Assembly (NCBI RefSeq): GCF_047302405.1
Contig: NZ_CP154853.1
Span: 62,001 to 126,000 of the forward strand
Length of the DNA: 64,000 nt
Source of the DNA: Alkalihalobacillus sp047302405
GTDB lineage: Bacteria; Bacillota; Bacilli; Bacillales; Bacillaceae_D
Direction: 5' to 3'
Of the stretch, positions 32,736 through 41,465 are shown in pieces (the stretch's first letter is position 1; the number at the start of each line of letters is the position of its first letter). Both the position numbers and the translations under genes were made by a program. The notes below the pieces were generated by a model. The model did not search any database. It saw only the letters and a program-made list of their open reading frames with translations, and was not told the DNA's origin.

Positions 32736-33262
32736 GCCGAAAAACGGAGCGATACCCTGTAACGGAATCGAATTCACTTTGGCAAATTTATAAAACCGTC
32801 CCTTTTTGGAAGGTCATGAAAAATTTTGTCTTTATTCAAATGGCACGTTACACGCCTTTTTTAAAGGTGAAAAATTGGATTTATCGTACTTTTTTGCGGA
32901 TGAAGGTTGGCGAGGAGACCGCAGTTGCGTTAATGGTCATGATGGATATTATGTTTCCTGAAAAAATTTCAATTGGGAGAAATAGCATCATTGGTTATAA
33001 TACCACGATTCTTTCTCATGAATATTTAATTAAAGAGTATCGTCTCGGTGATGTGAAAATTGGCGATGAAGTGATGATTGGAGCGAATACGACGATTTTA
33101 CCTGGTGTCAGGATTGGTGACGGTGCTGTCGTTTCCGCCGGGACGCTCGTTCACCGAGATGTACCAGCCGGAGCCTTTGTTGGTGGCAATCCGATGGTCA
33201 CGATTAAAGAAGGATTAGAAAAAAAAGAAACAGTCCAAACAGAGCTTGAGCATAAGGGGTAA
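32732..33262 (+). CDS. yvoF: Hexapeptide-repeat acyltransferase YvoF
   Basis: A 176-residue protein with a left-handed beta-helix of hexapeptide repeats (about 80-160; for example IGRNSIIGYNTTIL and IGANTTILPGVRIG). The family includes O-acetyltransferases of the maltose/galactoside and serine acetyltransferase type that use acetyl-CoA. The acceptor is unknown. It starts in a 4-base ATGA overlap with ppaX. Its last codons form the left arm of the terminator. Confidence 0.85.
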   Translation: MSRKTERYPVTESNSLWQIYKTVPFWKVMKNFVFIQMARYTPFLKVKNWIYRTFLRMKVGEETAVALMVMMDIMFPEKISIGRNSIIGYNTTILSHEYLIKEYRLGDVKIGDEVMIGANTTILPGVRIGDGAVVSAGTLVHRDVPAGAFVGGNPMVTIKEGLEKKETVQTELEHKG

Positions 33263-33284
33263 ATTCTTATGGTCAGGCTTTTTT
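33243..33284 (+). terminator. Terminator of hprK-lgt-yvoD-ppaX-yvoF, overlapping the yvoF stop
   Basis: AGC-TGA-CATAAG paired with CTTATG-TCA-GCT (two mismatches in 14), loop of 10, then six T. The left arm is yvoF coding sequence. Confidence 0.85.
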
Positions 33285-33309
33285 ATTATGGGAAGACCGC
33301 GAGTTTTGA

Positions 33310-33402
33310 TTGGTAATGAAAAGCCGTGCTGTGCCAAATTAGGGTGCGAATAAAGTGGGATAAGTAATGAAAATGCATGCTGCAATAAATTAAGGTGCGA
33401 AT
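33310..33402 (+). repeat. 51-bp tandem repeat, family C, locus 2 (two units)
   Basis: TAATGAAAA recurs at 33314 and 33365 (period 51), each followed by a GC-richer middle with GTGCTG or CATGCTG, AAATTAGGGTGCGAA or its one-base variant, and in the first unit GGGATAAG. Same orientation and same family as 18930-19075. It lies right after a terminator, as locus 1 does. Confidence 0.85.
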
Positions 33403-33459
33403 CATCTATATGAAAGGAATGATTGGCCCTTATATTATAAAAGTGTCGTTTGTTTTTCC

Positions 33460-33488
33460 TTGACGCTCCTAACTTGTAAGGGTAAAAT
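33460..33488 (+). promoter_or_regulatory. Promoter of the his operon
   Basis: TTGACG (33460-33465), 17 bases, TAAAAT (33483-33488). Downstream lie nested inverted repeats: AATACTT/AAGTATT and inside them TATACT/AGTATA. These could be an operator or a leader hairpin. I see no T-box specifier or leader peptide. Confidence 0.6.
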
Positions 33489-33580
33489 ACTTATTATACT
33501 TTATCTTATTAGTATATTAGTGAACTAAAGTATTCTGAATTTATATAATAGATAAATAGAATGTTATTGAGGTGAGTAGA

Positions 33581-34768
33581 GTGACGAAGCCGTTTATGTT
33601 TGAGAAGCCGTTAGGTATGCGAGATACATTGCCAAAGTTATATGAGACGAAAAGGGAAGTTAGAGATAAAGTTTCAGCAGAAATGAAGAGTTGGGGTTAT
33701 CATTTTATTGAAACGCCGACTTTGGAATACTACGATACTGTTGGAGTTGCTTCGGCGATTTTGGATCAACAACTTTTTAAACTCTTAGACCAACAAGGAC
33801 GTACATTAGTTTTGCGTCCGGATATGACAGCTCCAATCGCGAGGCTTGTTGCTTCGAGCTTAAAGGATGCAGCTTACCCATTGCGTTTAAGTTATCAGTC
33901 GAATGTGTACAGAGCCCAACAGCATGAAGCCGGAAAGCCAGCTGAGTTTGAACAGATTGGGGTCGAATTGATCGGAGATGGGACGATTAGTGCGGACGGA
34001 GAAGTGATTGCCTTAATGATTTCTTCGTTAAAGCAGACGGGCTTGAAACATTTTACTGTTGCTGTTGGTCATATTGGCTTTTTGCAGGCGTTATTGCTTG
34101 ATGTTGTCGGCAATGCTGAACGTGCTGATGCACTTATCCGCTTTTTATATGAAAAAAATTATGTTGGGTTTAAGGAGCATGTTAAAAGTTTGTCGTTGTC
34201 TTCCATTGATAAATCTCGTTTACTAAAGCTTTTAAAATTACGTGGTAGTCAAGAAGTTTTAGATGAGGCTAGTGAAATCATTCAAACAGAAGCAGGGAAA
34301 GCGGCGATCCAAGAGTTACAGGAGCTATGGTCGGTGTTAGAGGCATATCAATTAACTGCCTATGTAAAATTTGATTTAAATCTTGTTTTACATATGAGTT
34401 ACTATACAGGCGTTGTTTTTGAAGGATATGGGGATAAATTAGGAGTTCCTGTCTCGAGTGGTGGTCGTTATGATGAACTTTTAGAAAAATTTAATCGACC
34501 GGCACAGGCGACGGGTTTTGGGATTCGATTGGATTTATTAGTGGAAGCATTAGGTGAAATGAGGGACTTACCTGATCTTGTCTGCATCATTTTTAGTCGA
34601 GAACGCCGGGCGGAAGCGATTGAAGTAGCGACGGAAAAAAGACAAGAAGGTTTGACAGTTGTGATGCAGGATTTAGCGGGGATTCAGGATCTAGATTTAA
34701 TGACCGAACAATATGATGATGTGCTTTATTTTATTGGCAAACAGCCTAAAGGAGGCATCTTAACATGA
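33581..34768 (+). CDS. hisZ: ATP phosphoribosyltransferase regulatory subunit
   Basis: A 395-residue class II tRNA-synthetase-like protein resembling the catalytic domain of histidyl-tRNA synthetase but not a synthetase. HisZ partners the short form of HisG and makes it active and sensitive to histidine. Motif 2-like LRPDMTAPIAR and GKPAEFEQIGVE are visible. GTG 33581 lies 6 bases after GAGGTG; GTG 33572 lies within that site. First gene of hisZGDBHAFI. Confidence 0.93.
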   Translation: MTKPFMFEKPLGMRDTLPKLYETKREVRDKVSAEMKSWGYHFIETPTLEYYDTVGVASAILDQQLFKLLDQQGRTLVLRPDMTAPIARLVASSLKDAAYPLRLSYQSNVYRAQQHEAGKPAEFEQIGVELIGDGTISADGEVIALMISSLKQTGLKHFTVAVGHIGFLQALLLDVVGNAERADALIRFLYEKNYVGFKEHVKSLSLSSIDKSRLLKLLKLRGSQEVLDEASEIIQTEAGKAAIQELQELWSVLEAYQLTAYVKFDLNLVLHMSYYTGVVFEGYGDKLGVPVSSGGRYDELLEKFNRPAQATGFGIRLDLLVEALGEMRDLPDLVCIIFSRERRAEAIEVATEKRQEGLTVVMQDLAGIQDLDLMTEQYDDVLYFIGKQPKGGILT

Positions 34769-35403
34769 GCGATTTATTAACCGTAGCGATGCCTAAAGGA
34801 AGAATTTTTGAGGAGGCGGTTGAGCTTTTAAGGAAAGCTGGTTATGACCTTCCTGATGAATTCGAAAACTCGCGGAAGTTGATTATTGATGTACCAGAAG
34901 AGAACATGAGGTTTATTTTAGCAAAACCGATGGATGTTCCTACTTATGTTGAGCATGGGGTGGCTGATATCGGGGTGGCAGGTAAGGATGTTATGATTGA
35001 AGAAGAGCGTGATGTTTATGAGGTGCTTGATTTAAAAATTAGTGCTTGTTACTTAGCCGTCGCAGGTTTACCCGGTTATGCTAAAAAAGACATTAATCCT
35101 AAGGTTGCCTCGAAGTACCCGAATTTAGCGACTCAATATTTTAAAGAACAGGGCGAACAAGTGGAAATCATTAAACTGAATGGTTCGATTGAACTGGCGC
35201 CATTAATTGGGTTAGCGGATCGAATTGTCGATATTGTTTCCACTGGGCAAACATTAAAGGAAAATGGCTTAGTCGAATTGGAAACGATCGTACCGATAAC
35301 CTCGCGAATTATTGTGAATCCAGTCAGTTATCGTTTAAAAGATGAACGAATTGAGGAAATGGTCGAGCGTTTATCGGTCGTTGTAGAGGAGGAGTTACGG
35401 TGA
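34765..35403 (+). CDS. hisG: ATP phosphoribosyltransferase, short form
   Basis: A 212-residue short HisG, which joins ATP and PRPP in the first step of histidine synthesis. It lacks the C-terminal regulatory domain of long forms, in agreement with hisZ next to it. MPKGRIFEEA and the PRPP-binding segment DIVSTGQTLKENGL are visible. ATGA overlap with hisZ. Confidence 0.96.
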   Translation: MSDLLTVAMPKGRIFEEAVELLRKAGYDLPDEFENSRKLIIDVPEENMRFILAKPMDVPTYVEHGVADIGVAGKDVMIEEERDVYEVLDLKISACYLAVAGLPGYAKKDINPKVASKYPNLATQYFKEQGEQVEIIKLNGSIELAPLIGLADRIVDIVSTGQTLKENGLVELETIVPITSRIIVNPVSYRLKDERIEEMVERLSVVVEEELR

Positions 35404-36671
35404 AAATTGTTCAATATGATGCCGATATAAGCATTAAACGCGACCTGGACTCAGGAACAGAGGAGCAAAGGAAAGTTGTCGCTGAAATTATTGGAAAAGT
35501 TCGACAAGAAGGAGATGCGGCGTTAGCTTATTTTACGGAAAAATTTGATCGAGCTGTATTAGATGGTTTAAGAGTACAAGAAGAGGAAGTCAAACAGGCT
35601 TATACAGAAATTGATGAAGAAACATTGAATGCTTTAAGAATGGCGATTGAAAACATTCGCGATTTTCATCAAAGGCAAACCACTCAATCATGGTTTACGA
35701 CGAAAGCAGACGGGACGATGTTAGGACAGAAAATTACACCACTTGATTCAGCAGGACTGTATGTGCCGGGGGGAAAAGCGGCTTATCCGTCTTCGATTAT
35801 GATGAATGTGATTCCGGCTCAAGTGGCTGGAGTCGAGCGTATTGTGATGGTTTCTCCTCCTCAACCGAATGGAAATCTTGAGCCAGTTGTCCTTGTCACC
35901 GCTCATGAACTGGGAGTAGAGGAAATTTATAAAGTGGGCGGGGCTCAGGCGATTGCGGCTTTAGCCTATGGTACGGAAACGATCCCAAAAGTAGATAAAA
36001 TTACGGGGCCGGGCAATATTTTTGTCGCTCTTGCCAAAAGAGCGGTTTTTGGTGAAGTCGATATTGATATGATTGCCGGACCGAGTGAAATCGTAGTGTT
36101 AGCTGATGACCAAGCGAATATTGCTTATATTGCCGCGGATTTATTGTCTCAAGCTGAGCATGATGAGCTTGCTTCCTCTGTGCTTGTGACTGAATCTCAA
36201 GTGTTAGCCGAAGCGGTCGCAAAAGAAGTTCAAAAGCAACTCGAGACATTGCCAAGAAAGGAAATCGCCCAAGCTTCCCTTGAGCAATATGGACAGATTA
36301 TCGTAACGACTGATTTAGAAGAAGCGATAACGGTTGTCAATGAACTAGCGCCGGAGCATTTAGAAATTTTGACAAAAGAGCCATTAAATATCGTGGGGAA
36401 AATCCGTCATGCGGGGGCGATTTTTCTTGGAGAGTATAGCTCTGAACCAGTGGGTGATTATTTTGCTGGCACCAATCATATTTTACCAACGAATGGAACG
36501 GCTCGATTTTCTAGTCCGTTAAGTGTGGATGATTTTACGAAAAAAACGAGTATTATCTCTTATAGCGAAAAAGCTCTTGTTGAAAATGGCTCAAAAATTG
36601 CCACGATTGCCCGCTTAGAAGGGTTGGAAGCTCATGCTCGAGCGATTGAAATACGATTGGAGGAAAAATGA
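35400..36671 (+). CDS. hisD: Histidinol dehydrogenase
   Basis: A 423-residue enzyme that oxidises L-histidinol twice with NAD to L-histidine, the last step of the pathway. Visible are the glycine-rich PGGKAAYPSS, the zinc region QAEHDELASS and the catalytic ELAPEHLEI. The start is GTG in a GTGA overlap with hisG, next to GGAGG. Confidence 0.96.
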   Translation: MKIVQYDADISIKRDLDSGTEEQRKVVAEIIGKVRQEGDAALAYFTEKFDRAVLDGLRVQEEEVKQAYTEIDEETLNALRMAIENIRDFHQRQTTQSWFTTKADGTMLGQKITPLDSAGLYVPGGKAAYPSSIMMNVIPAQVAGVERIVMVSPPQPNGNLEPVVLVTAHELGVEEIYKVGGAQAIAALAYGTETIPKVDKITGPGNIFVALAKRAVFGEVDIDMIAGPSEIVVLADDQANIAYIAADLLSQAEHDELASSVLVTESQVLAEAVAKEVQKQLETLPRKEIAQASLEQYGQIIVTTDLEEAITVVNELAPEHLEILTKEPLNIVGKIRHAGAIFLGEYSSEPVGDYFAGTNHILPTNGTARFSSPLSVDDFTKKTSIISYSEKALVENGSKIATIARLEGLEAHARAIEIRLEEK

Positions 36672-37261
36672 TGGAATCAAGACGTGCATTTATTGAACGA
36701 AACACAGGGGAAACACAAATTAAATTAGATTTTACAGTAGATGGAGAAGGGATTTCGGATTTAAAAACAGGCGTACCTTTTATGAGCCATATGCTTGATT
36801 TATTTACAAAACATGGCCACTTTAATTTAACGGTCGATGCTTCTGGGGATACTGAGGTCGATGATCATCATACGACTGAGGATATTGGCATTTGCCTTGG
36901 ATATGCTTTAAAAGAAGCTTTAGGCGATAAAAAAGGGATTAAGCGTTATGGAAGTGCGTTCGTTCCAATGGATGAAGCGTTAGCCCAAGTCGTTGTTGAT
37001 TTGAGCAATCGTCCACACTTAGAGTTTCGAGCCGAACTACCGAGCGAAAAAGTCGGCACCTTTGATACGGAGCTTGTCCATGAATTTTTGTGGAAGCTGG
37101 CTCTTGAAGCTCGGATGAATTTACATGTCATCGTTCATTATGGCCAAAATACGCATCACATCATTGAAGGGATTTTTAAAGCATTAGCACGAGCACTAGA
37201 TGAGGCGACGACAATCGATAGTCGTGTGAAGGGCATCCCCTCAACGAAAGGGATGTTATAA
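36668..37261 (+). CDS. hisB: Imidazoleglycerol-phosphate dehydratase
   Basis: A 197-residue enzyme that removes water from imidazoleglycerol phosphate. The manganese-binding motifs DDHHTTEDIG and the related second His-rich block QNTHHIIEG are visible. It is monofunctional, without a histidinol phosphatase domain. ATG 36668 overlaps the hisD stop; ATG 36671 has a better distance to GGAGG and is an equal candidate. Confidence 0.95.
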   Translation: MMESRRAFIERNTGETQIKLDFTVDGEGISDLKTGVPFMSHMLDLFTKHGHFNLTVDASGDTEVDDHHTTEDIGICLGYALKEALGDKKGIKRYGSAFVPMDEALAQVVVDLSNRPHLEFRAELPSEKVGTFDTELVHEFLWKLALEARMNLHVIVHYGQNTHHIIEGIFKALARALDEATTIDSRVKGIPSTKGML

Positions 37262-37903
37262 ATGATTGGAATTGTCGATTACGGAATGGGCAATTTGCAC
37301 AGTGTTAGCAAAGCCTTAGAGCGTTTAGGGTATGAATATATCATTAGTGAAAAAATTGAAGAGCTAGTCGAAATGGATGGACTCATCTTGCCTGGTGTTG
37401 GAGCATTTCCTGATGCGATGGAAATCTTGCAAGAAACTGGTTTGGCCGCCTTTTTACAGGATTGGACTTACGCCAAAAAGCCGTTACTCGGTATTTGCCT
37501 CGGGATGCAGCTCTTGTTTCAAGAAAGTGCCGAACATGGCGAGACGAAGGGCATTGGTTTATTACCAGGTCGGGTGGAACGTTTTTCAGGTATAACATCT
37601 GAAGGAAAAACTTATAAAGTGCCACATATGGGCTGGAACTTGCTTCAATTCATTAATCGCGAGCATCCACTGCTTGAAAATGTTGAGGAGGGTCATGTTT
37701 ATTTTGTTCACTCTTATGTCGTAAAAACTGAAGATACGTCTGTATTGGTGGCAACGGCTGAATATGATGGTCCTGTTCCCGCAGTAGTTGCCCGTGGTTC
37801 TGTGATGGCCACACAATTTCATCCAGAAAAAAGCAGTGAGGTCGGGATGCAGATCTTAAAGAATTTCGGAAAAATGGTCGAGGAGGAAGCAGAGCGTGAG
37901 TGA
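37262..37903 (+). CDS. hisH: Imidazole glycerol phosphate synthase, glutaminase subunit
   Basis: A 213-residue class I glutamine amidotransferase that feeds ammonia to HisF. The nucleophile Cys is in GICLGMQLL and the His and Glu of the triad are in QFHPEKS. It begins at the base after the hisB stop and overlaps hisA by 8 bases. Confidence 0.96.
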   Translation: MIGIVDYGMGNLHSVSKALERLGYEYIISEKIEELVEMDGLILPGVGAFPDAMEILQETGLAAFLQDWTYAKKPLLGICLGMQLLFQESAEHGETKGIGLLPGRVERFSGITSEGKTYKVPHMGWNLLQFINREHPLLENVEEGHVYFVHSYVVKTEDTSVLVATAEYDGPVPAVVARGSVMATQFHPEKSSEVGMQILKNFGKMVEEEAERE

Positions 37904-38633
37904 TTTTATTATTTATCCGGCAATCGATATGCGCGATGGCAAATGCGTTCGCCTTGTGCAGGGGGATTACAATAAAGAAACGATTTATGGAGATTCTCCT
38001 TTTGAAATGGCGAAATCATTTGCAGAAGCTGGAGCAAAATGGATACATATGGTCGATTTAGACGGTGCGAAGGCCAAAAAGCGAGTCAATCATGAATTTG
38101 TCATTCGTGTCGCCGAAGAGCTTGATGTTTCCGTCCAAATAGGTGGAGGAATCCGAACAGCTGAAGATGTTGCTTTTTATCTTGAGGCGGGAGTCGATCG
38201 AGTTATTCTTGGTAGTGTGGCTGTCCAAAATCCTTCATTTACAAAAGAAATGTTGGCCAAGTACGGCGGCGATAAAATTGTGATCGGAATAGATGCCCGT
38301 GATGGTTATGTGGCGACAGAAGGCTGGCTTGAAACTTCGAGTGTGAAGGCGGAAGAACTCGGACAAGAGTTGGCTCGATATGGAGCAGAAGTATTTATTT
38401 TTACGGATATTTCACGGGATGGGATGTTGAGTGGACCAAATACGGAAGCGATTGTCGCCCTAGCCAAAGCGACGGGAAAAGAAGTGATTGCATCCGGTGG
38501 GGTAAGTAATTTAAAGGATCTACAGGAACTGCGAGCGAGTAGTGCTGATGGAGTCGCCGGAGCCATTGTGGGTAAAGCTTTATATACGAATCAATTCACT
38601 TTAGCCGAGGCACTTAGTGGGAAGGAGGAATAG
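37896..38633 (+). CDS. hisA: Phosphoribosyl-formimino-AICAR-phosphate isomerase
   Basis: A 245-residue TIM barrel that carries out an Amadori rearrangement of ProFAR. The catalytic Asp is in AIDMRDGKCVRL and the second in FTDISRDGM; phosphate-binding GGGIRT and ASGGVSN are present. It is preceded by GAGGAAG inside hisH. The region ASGGVSNLKDLQEL matches the usual HisA rather than TrpF or PriA. Confidence 0.96.
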   Translation: MSDFIIYPAIDMRDGKCVRLVQGDYNKETIYGDSPFEMAKSFAEAGAKWIHMVDLDGAKAKKRVNHEFVIRVAEELDVSVQIGGGIRTAEDVAFYLEAGVDRVILGSVAVQNPSFTKEMLAKYGGDKIVIGIDARDGYVATEGWLETSSVKAEELGQELARYGAEVFIFTDISRDGMLSGPNTEAIVALAKATGKEVIASGGVSNLKDLQELRASSADGVAGAIVGKALYTNQFTLAEALSGKEE

Positions 38634-38636
38634 GTG

Positions 38637-39395
38637 ATGTTAACGAAAAGAATCATTCCTTGTTTAGATGTAAAAGAAGGGCGTGTTGTCAAAGGCGTGC
38701 AGTTTGTTGACCTTCGTGACGCTGGTGATCCGGTAGAACTTGCCGCATTTTATGATGAGCAGGGAGCCGATGAATTGGTGTTTCTCGATATTTCTGCTTC
38801 GCATGAAGGGCGTGAGACGATGATTGATGTCGTCGAGGAAGTAGCCGCCAAATTAGCGATTCCCTTTACGGTCGGCGGGGGCATTAATACATTGGAGGAT
38901 ATGAAACGGGTCCTTCGTGCGGGAGCTGATAAAGTCTCCCTTAATACGGCCGCGGTAAAAAGACCGGAATTAATCAAAGAAGGAGCCGATTTTTTTGGTT
39001 CACAATGTATTGTCGTTGCGATTGATGCCAAATACGATGAGGAGCTCGGTTCTTGGAGAATTTATACCCATGGTGGCCGTCAAGCAACGAATTGGGAAGT
39101 CATCACTTGGGCTAAGGAAGCGGTCCGCTTAGGTGCCGGGGAATTTTTATTAACGAGCATGGACCAAGATGGAGAGAAAAAAGGCTTTGATCTTGCTCTG
39201 ACAAAAGCTGTAAGTGAGGCTGTCTCGGTTCCTGTTATTGCCTCTGGTGGAGCTGGGGCCGCGGCTGATTTTGATGAAGTGTTTGGGCAGGCGAAAGCAG
39301 ACGCAGCGTTAGCAGCTTCGATTTTTCATTATAAAGAAACGTCTGTTGCCGAAGTAAAAGAGTATTTAAAAGAGAAAGGTGTGCCTGTTCGATGA
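38637..39395 (+). CDS. hisF: Imidazole glycerol phosphate synthase, cyclase subunit
   Basis: A 252-residue TIM barrel that uses ammonia from HisH to close the imidazole ring, releasing AICAR. The catalytic Asp residues are in PCLDVKEGRVVKG and LLTSMDQDG, and FTVGGGINT and ASGGAG bind phosphate. ATG 38637 has GGAAGGAGG at good distance; a GTG at 38634 is the alternative. ATGA overlap with hisI. Confidence 0.96.
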   Translation: MLTKRIIPCLDVKEGRVVKGVQFVDLRDAGDPVELAAFYDEQGADELVFLDISASHEGRETMIDVVEEVAAKLAIPFTVGGGINTLEDMKRVLRAGADKVSLNTAAVKRPELIKEGADFFGSQCIVVAIDAKYDEELGSWRIYTHGGRQATNWEVITWAKEAVRLGAGEFLLTSMDQDGEKKGFDLALTKAVSEAVSVPVIASGGAGAAADFDEVFGQAKADAALAASIFHYKETSVAEVKEYLKEKGVPVR

Positions 39396-40045
39396 ATATA
39401 GAAAAAGTTCGTTTTGATGAAAAGGGCCTCGTATCCGCGATCGTCCAGGATGCCGTTTCGAAAGAAGTATTAACATTAGCTTATATGAATAAAGAATCAA
39501 TAAGGAAATCATTGGAGACAAAAGAAACATGGTTTTACAGTCGTTCCCGCCAGGAGCTTTGGCATAAAGGAGCAACTTCAGGTAATACGCAAACGATCGT
39601 TGATATCCGCTTTGACTGTGATGCAGACGCTTTACTTGTTTTAGTCAAACCAGCAGGACCAGCATGCCACACAGGTAGTTATACTTGTTTTTTGGATTCG
39701 TTAGTTGAAGCACAAGGTAGCAATGTTGGGCAAGAGTCAACTGAGCGACGTGCTGAACGATATGCAATTTTGAATGAACTAGAATCGGTCATTGCCACCC
39801 GGGAAGCTGAAATGCCAGAAGGAGCTTATACGACCTATCTTTTCGAAAAAGGTGTCGACAAAATTTTGAAAAAAGTCGGTGAAGAGGCAGGCGAAGTTAT
39901 CATCGCCGCTAAAAACCGTGATCCAGAAGAATTGAAATGGGAAGTAGCGGACTTGTTATACCACTTGCTCGTTCTATTGCGCGAACAAAAATTACCAATT
40001 GATGAAGTGTTATCTGTATTAGAAGAACGACATAGCGGGAGTTAG
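39392..40045 (+). CDS. hisI: Bifunctional HisI/HisE (PR-AMP cyclohydrolase, PR-ATP pyrophosphatase)
   Basis: A 217-residue fusion. The N-terminal cyclohydrolase (about 1-115) has the zinc and metal residues in DCDADALL and ACHTGSYTCF. The C-terminal pyrophosphatase domain (about 125-210) has the MazG-like EEAGEVIIAAKN. It catalyses steps 2 and 3 of histidine synthesis. Last gene of the operon. hisC and a histidinol phosphatase are absent, as in the B. subtilis operon, where they are elsewhere. Confidence 0.95.
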   Translation: MNIEKVRFDEKGLVSAIVQDAVSKEVLTLAYMNKESIRKSLETKETWFYSRSRQELWHKGATSGNTQTIVDIRFDCDADALLVLVKPAGPACHTGSYTCFLDSLVEAQGSNVGQESTERRAERYAILNELESVIATREAEMPEGAYTTYLFEKGVDKILKKVGEEAGEVIIAAKNRDPEELKWEVADLLYHLLVLLREQKLPIDEVLSVLEERHSGS

Positions 40046-40059
40046 AGTGCAGAGCAAAG

Positions 40060-40086
40060 AAACACTACTTAGGTAGTGTTTTTTTA
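40060..40086 (+). terminator. Terminator of the his operon
   Basis: AACACTAC paired with GTAGTGTT, loop TTAG, then T-rich sequence. Confidence 0.9.
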
Positions 40087-40235
40087 TTTGGAGTTGGAAG
40101 TTGATTTGTTTACGGTATTTGGGCGTGGATGATATGTAAATTAAGCTGAGTACCCCCGTCAACCACCACTTTTACCACTGAAAAAGCCCCATTCAAACTG
40201 TATAAATATCCATTTTTATAATTCCTGAAAAAATG

Positions 40236-40264
40236 TGTCGAAAGCTCCGGTGATATAGTATAAT
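40236..40264 (+). promoter_or_regulatory. Probable promoter of yvcD
   Basis: A perfect TATAAT (40259-40264) with a poor -35 TGTCGA 17 bases upstream. Confidence 0.4.
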
Positions 40265-40300
40265 TGGAGCAATGAATCAACACTGGAGGTCAAGTGCTTC

Positions 40301-41362
40301 ATGGAATTAACTCCTCAGAATGAAGGAAAAAAGGTCATACCTTTTATAAGAAATGGTGATTATTTCTTTCAAAGAGGCCTAATTGCCTATCGAAAAAAAC
40401 ATTTACAACGGGCTGTTAAACTTTTTCAGCGGGCAGTAAAGCTGACGAATCAGGAGCCTGTTTTTCACGTTCAGTTAGCGGCTGTCTTATCAGAAATGGG
40501 TCATTATGAAGAGTCGAATGAAATCTTGCGAAACGTTTTAGCGGAGCATGGTGAAGACGGCCAAAGTGACTGTTATTTTTTTATGGCTAATAACTACGCT
40601 TATTTAGGTCTGTTTGATAAGGCACAAGGAGCGGCGGAACGATATATACAATTTAATCCTGACGGACAGTTTTTTCAGGATGCAAAAGATCTATTGGATT
40701 TATTAGAAGTCGAGTATGAGGATATTTCTTTATGGAATGAGAATGATATCGATTATGAGGCAAATGATGACTTTCTGATCGAGCATGAAAAAGCTCGTAA
40801 TGATTTAAAAAATGGTAATTTCCAGGCAGCCATTCCGGTTTTAGAAGAAATTACAAAGAAGCACCCATCTCATTGGGCGGCTTTTAACCATTTAGCAGAG
40901 GCTTTTTTCCGAACGGGTGATGAAAGAGCTTTTCAAATTTCTTCCCATGTTTTAAAAGAGGATGAAAGTAATTTATTTGTACGTGCGAATTTGGCTTTAT
41001 TTTTTCTTCAAAGAGGCGAAAAAGAGCAGGCGGAACCTTTCTTACAACCGATCCGAATTGTGTATCCGATTGATTATGAGAATTATTTATTTGTTGCGGA
41101 AGTGTTATGTGCAGCAGGTGAATATGATGATGTGAAAGAAAGATTTGAGAGGATGGCGGATAGTTTTTATAATGATAGTCCGCAATGGTTATTTTGTTAT
41201 GCGGTCGCATTAGCCAACACAGATGAACGGACAAAAGCGATTCGATATTTAAAAAAATCGGCTTCGTTAGGGCATGAGCAAGCCACAATGATGTTAGCAA
41301 ATCTAAAAAAAGAAGAACTCTCAGTCAATGATTGGGTTTATCACCCTTGGGAATCCTATTAA
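40301..41362 (+). CDS. yvcD: Tetratricopeptide-repeat protein YvcD
   Basis: A 353-residue soluble protein of TPR-like helical repeats (for example GLIAYRKKHLQRAVKLFQ, and again around 150-200 and 290-330). It has no signal peptide or catalytic motif. TPR proteins are adaptors; the partner is unknown. It lies between hisI and trxB as in B. subtilis. AGGAG-like CTGGAGG precedes the ATG. Confidence 0.8.
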   Translation: MELTPQNEGKKVIPFIRNGDYFFQRGLIAYRKKHLQRAVKLFQRAVKLTNQEPVFHVQLAAVLSEMGHYEESNEILRNVLAEHGEDGQSDCYFFMANNYAYLGLFDKAQGAAERYIQFNPDGQFFQDAKDLLDLLEVEYEDISLWNENDIDYEANDDFLIEHEKARNDLKNGNFQAAIPVLEEITKKHPSHWAAFNHLAEAFFRTGDERAFQISSHVLKEDESNLFVRANLALFFLQRGEKEQAEPFLQPIRIVYPIDYENYLFVAEVLCAAGEYDDVKERFERMADSFYNDSPQWLFCYAVALANTDERTKAIRYLKKSASLGHEQATMMLANLKKEELSVNDWVYHPWESY

Positions 41363-41465
41363 TGATTCGGCAATGGTTAATATGAGCAGGATAATAGACT
41401 TTTGAAGGCCATTTCGATACGATGAATTTAGATATAATGAGGTTAAGGAAATAGGGAGTGATCGA

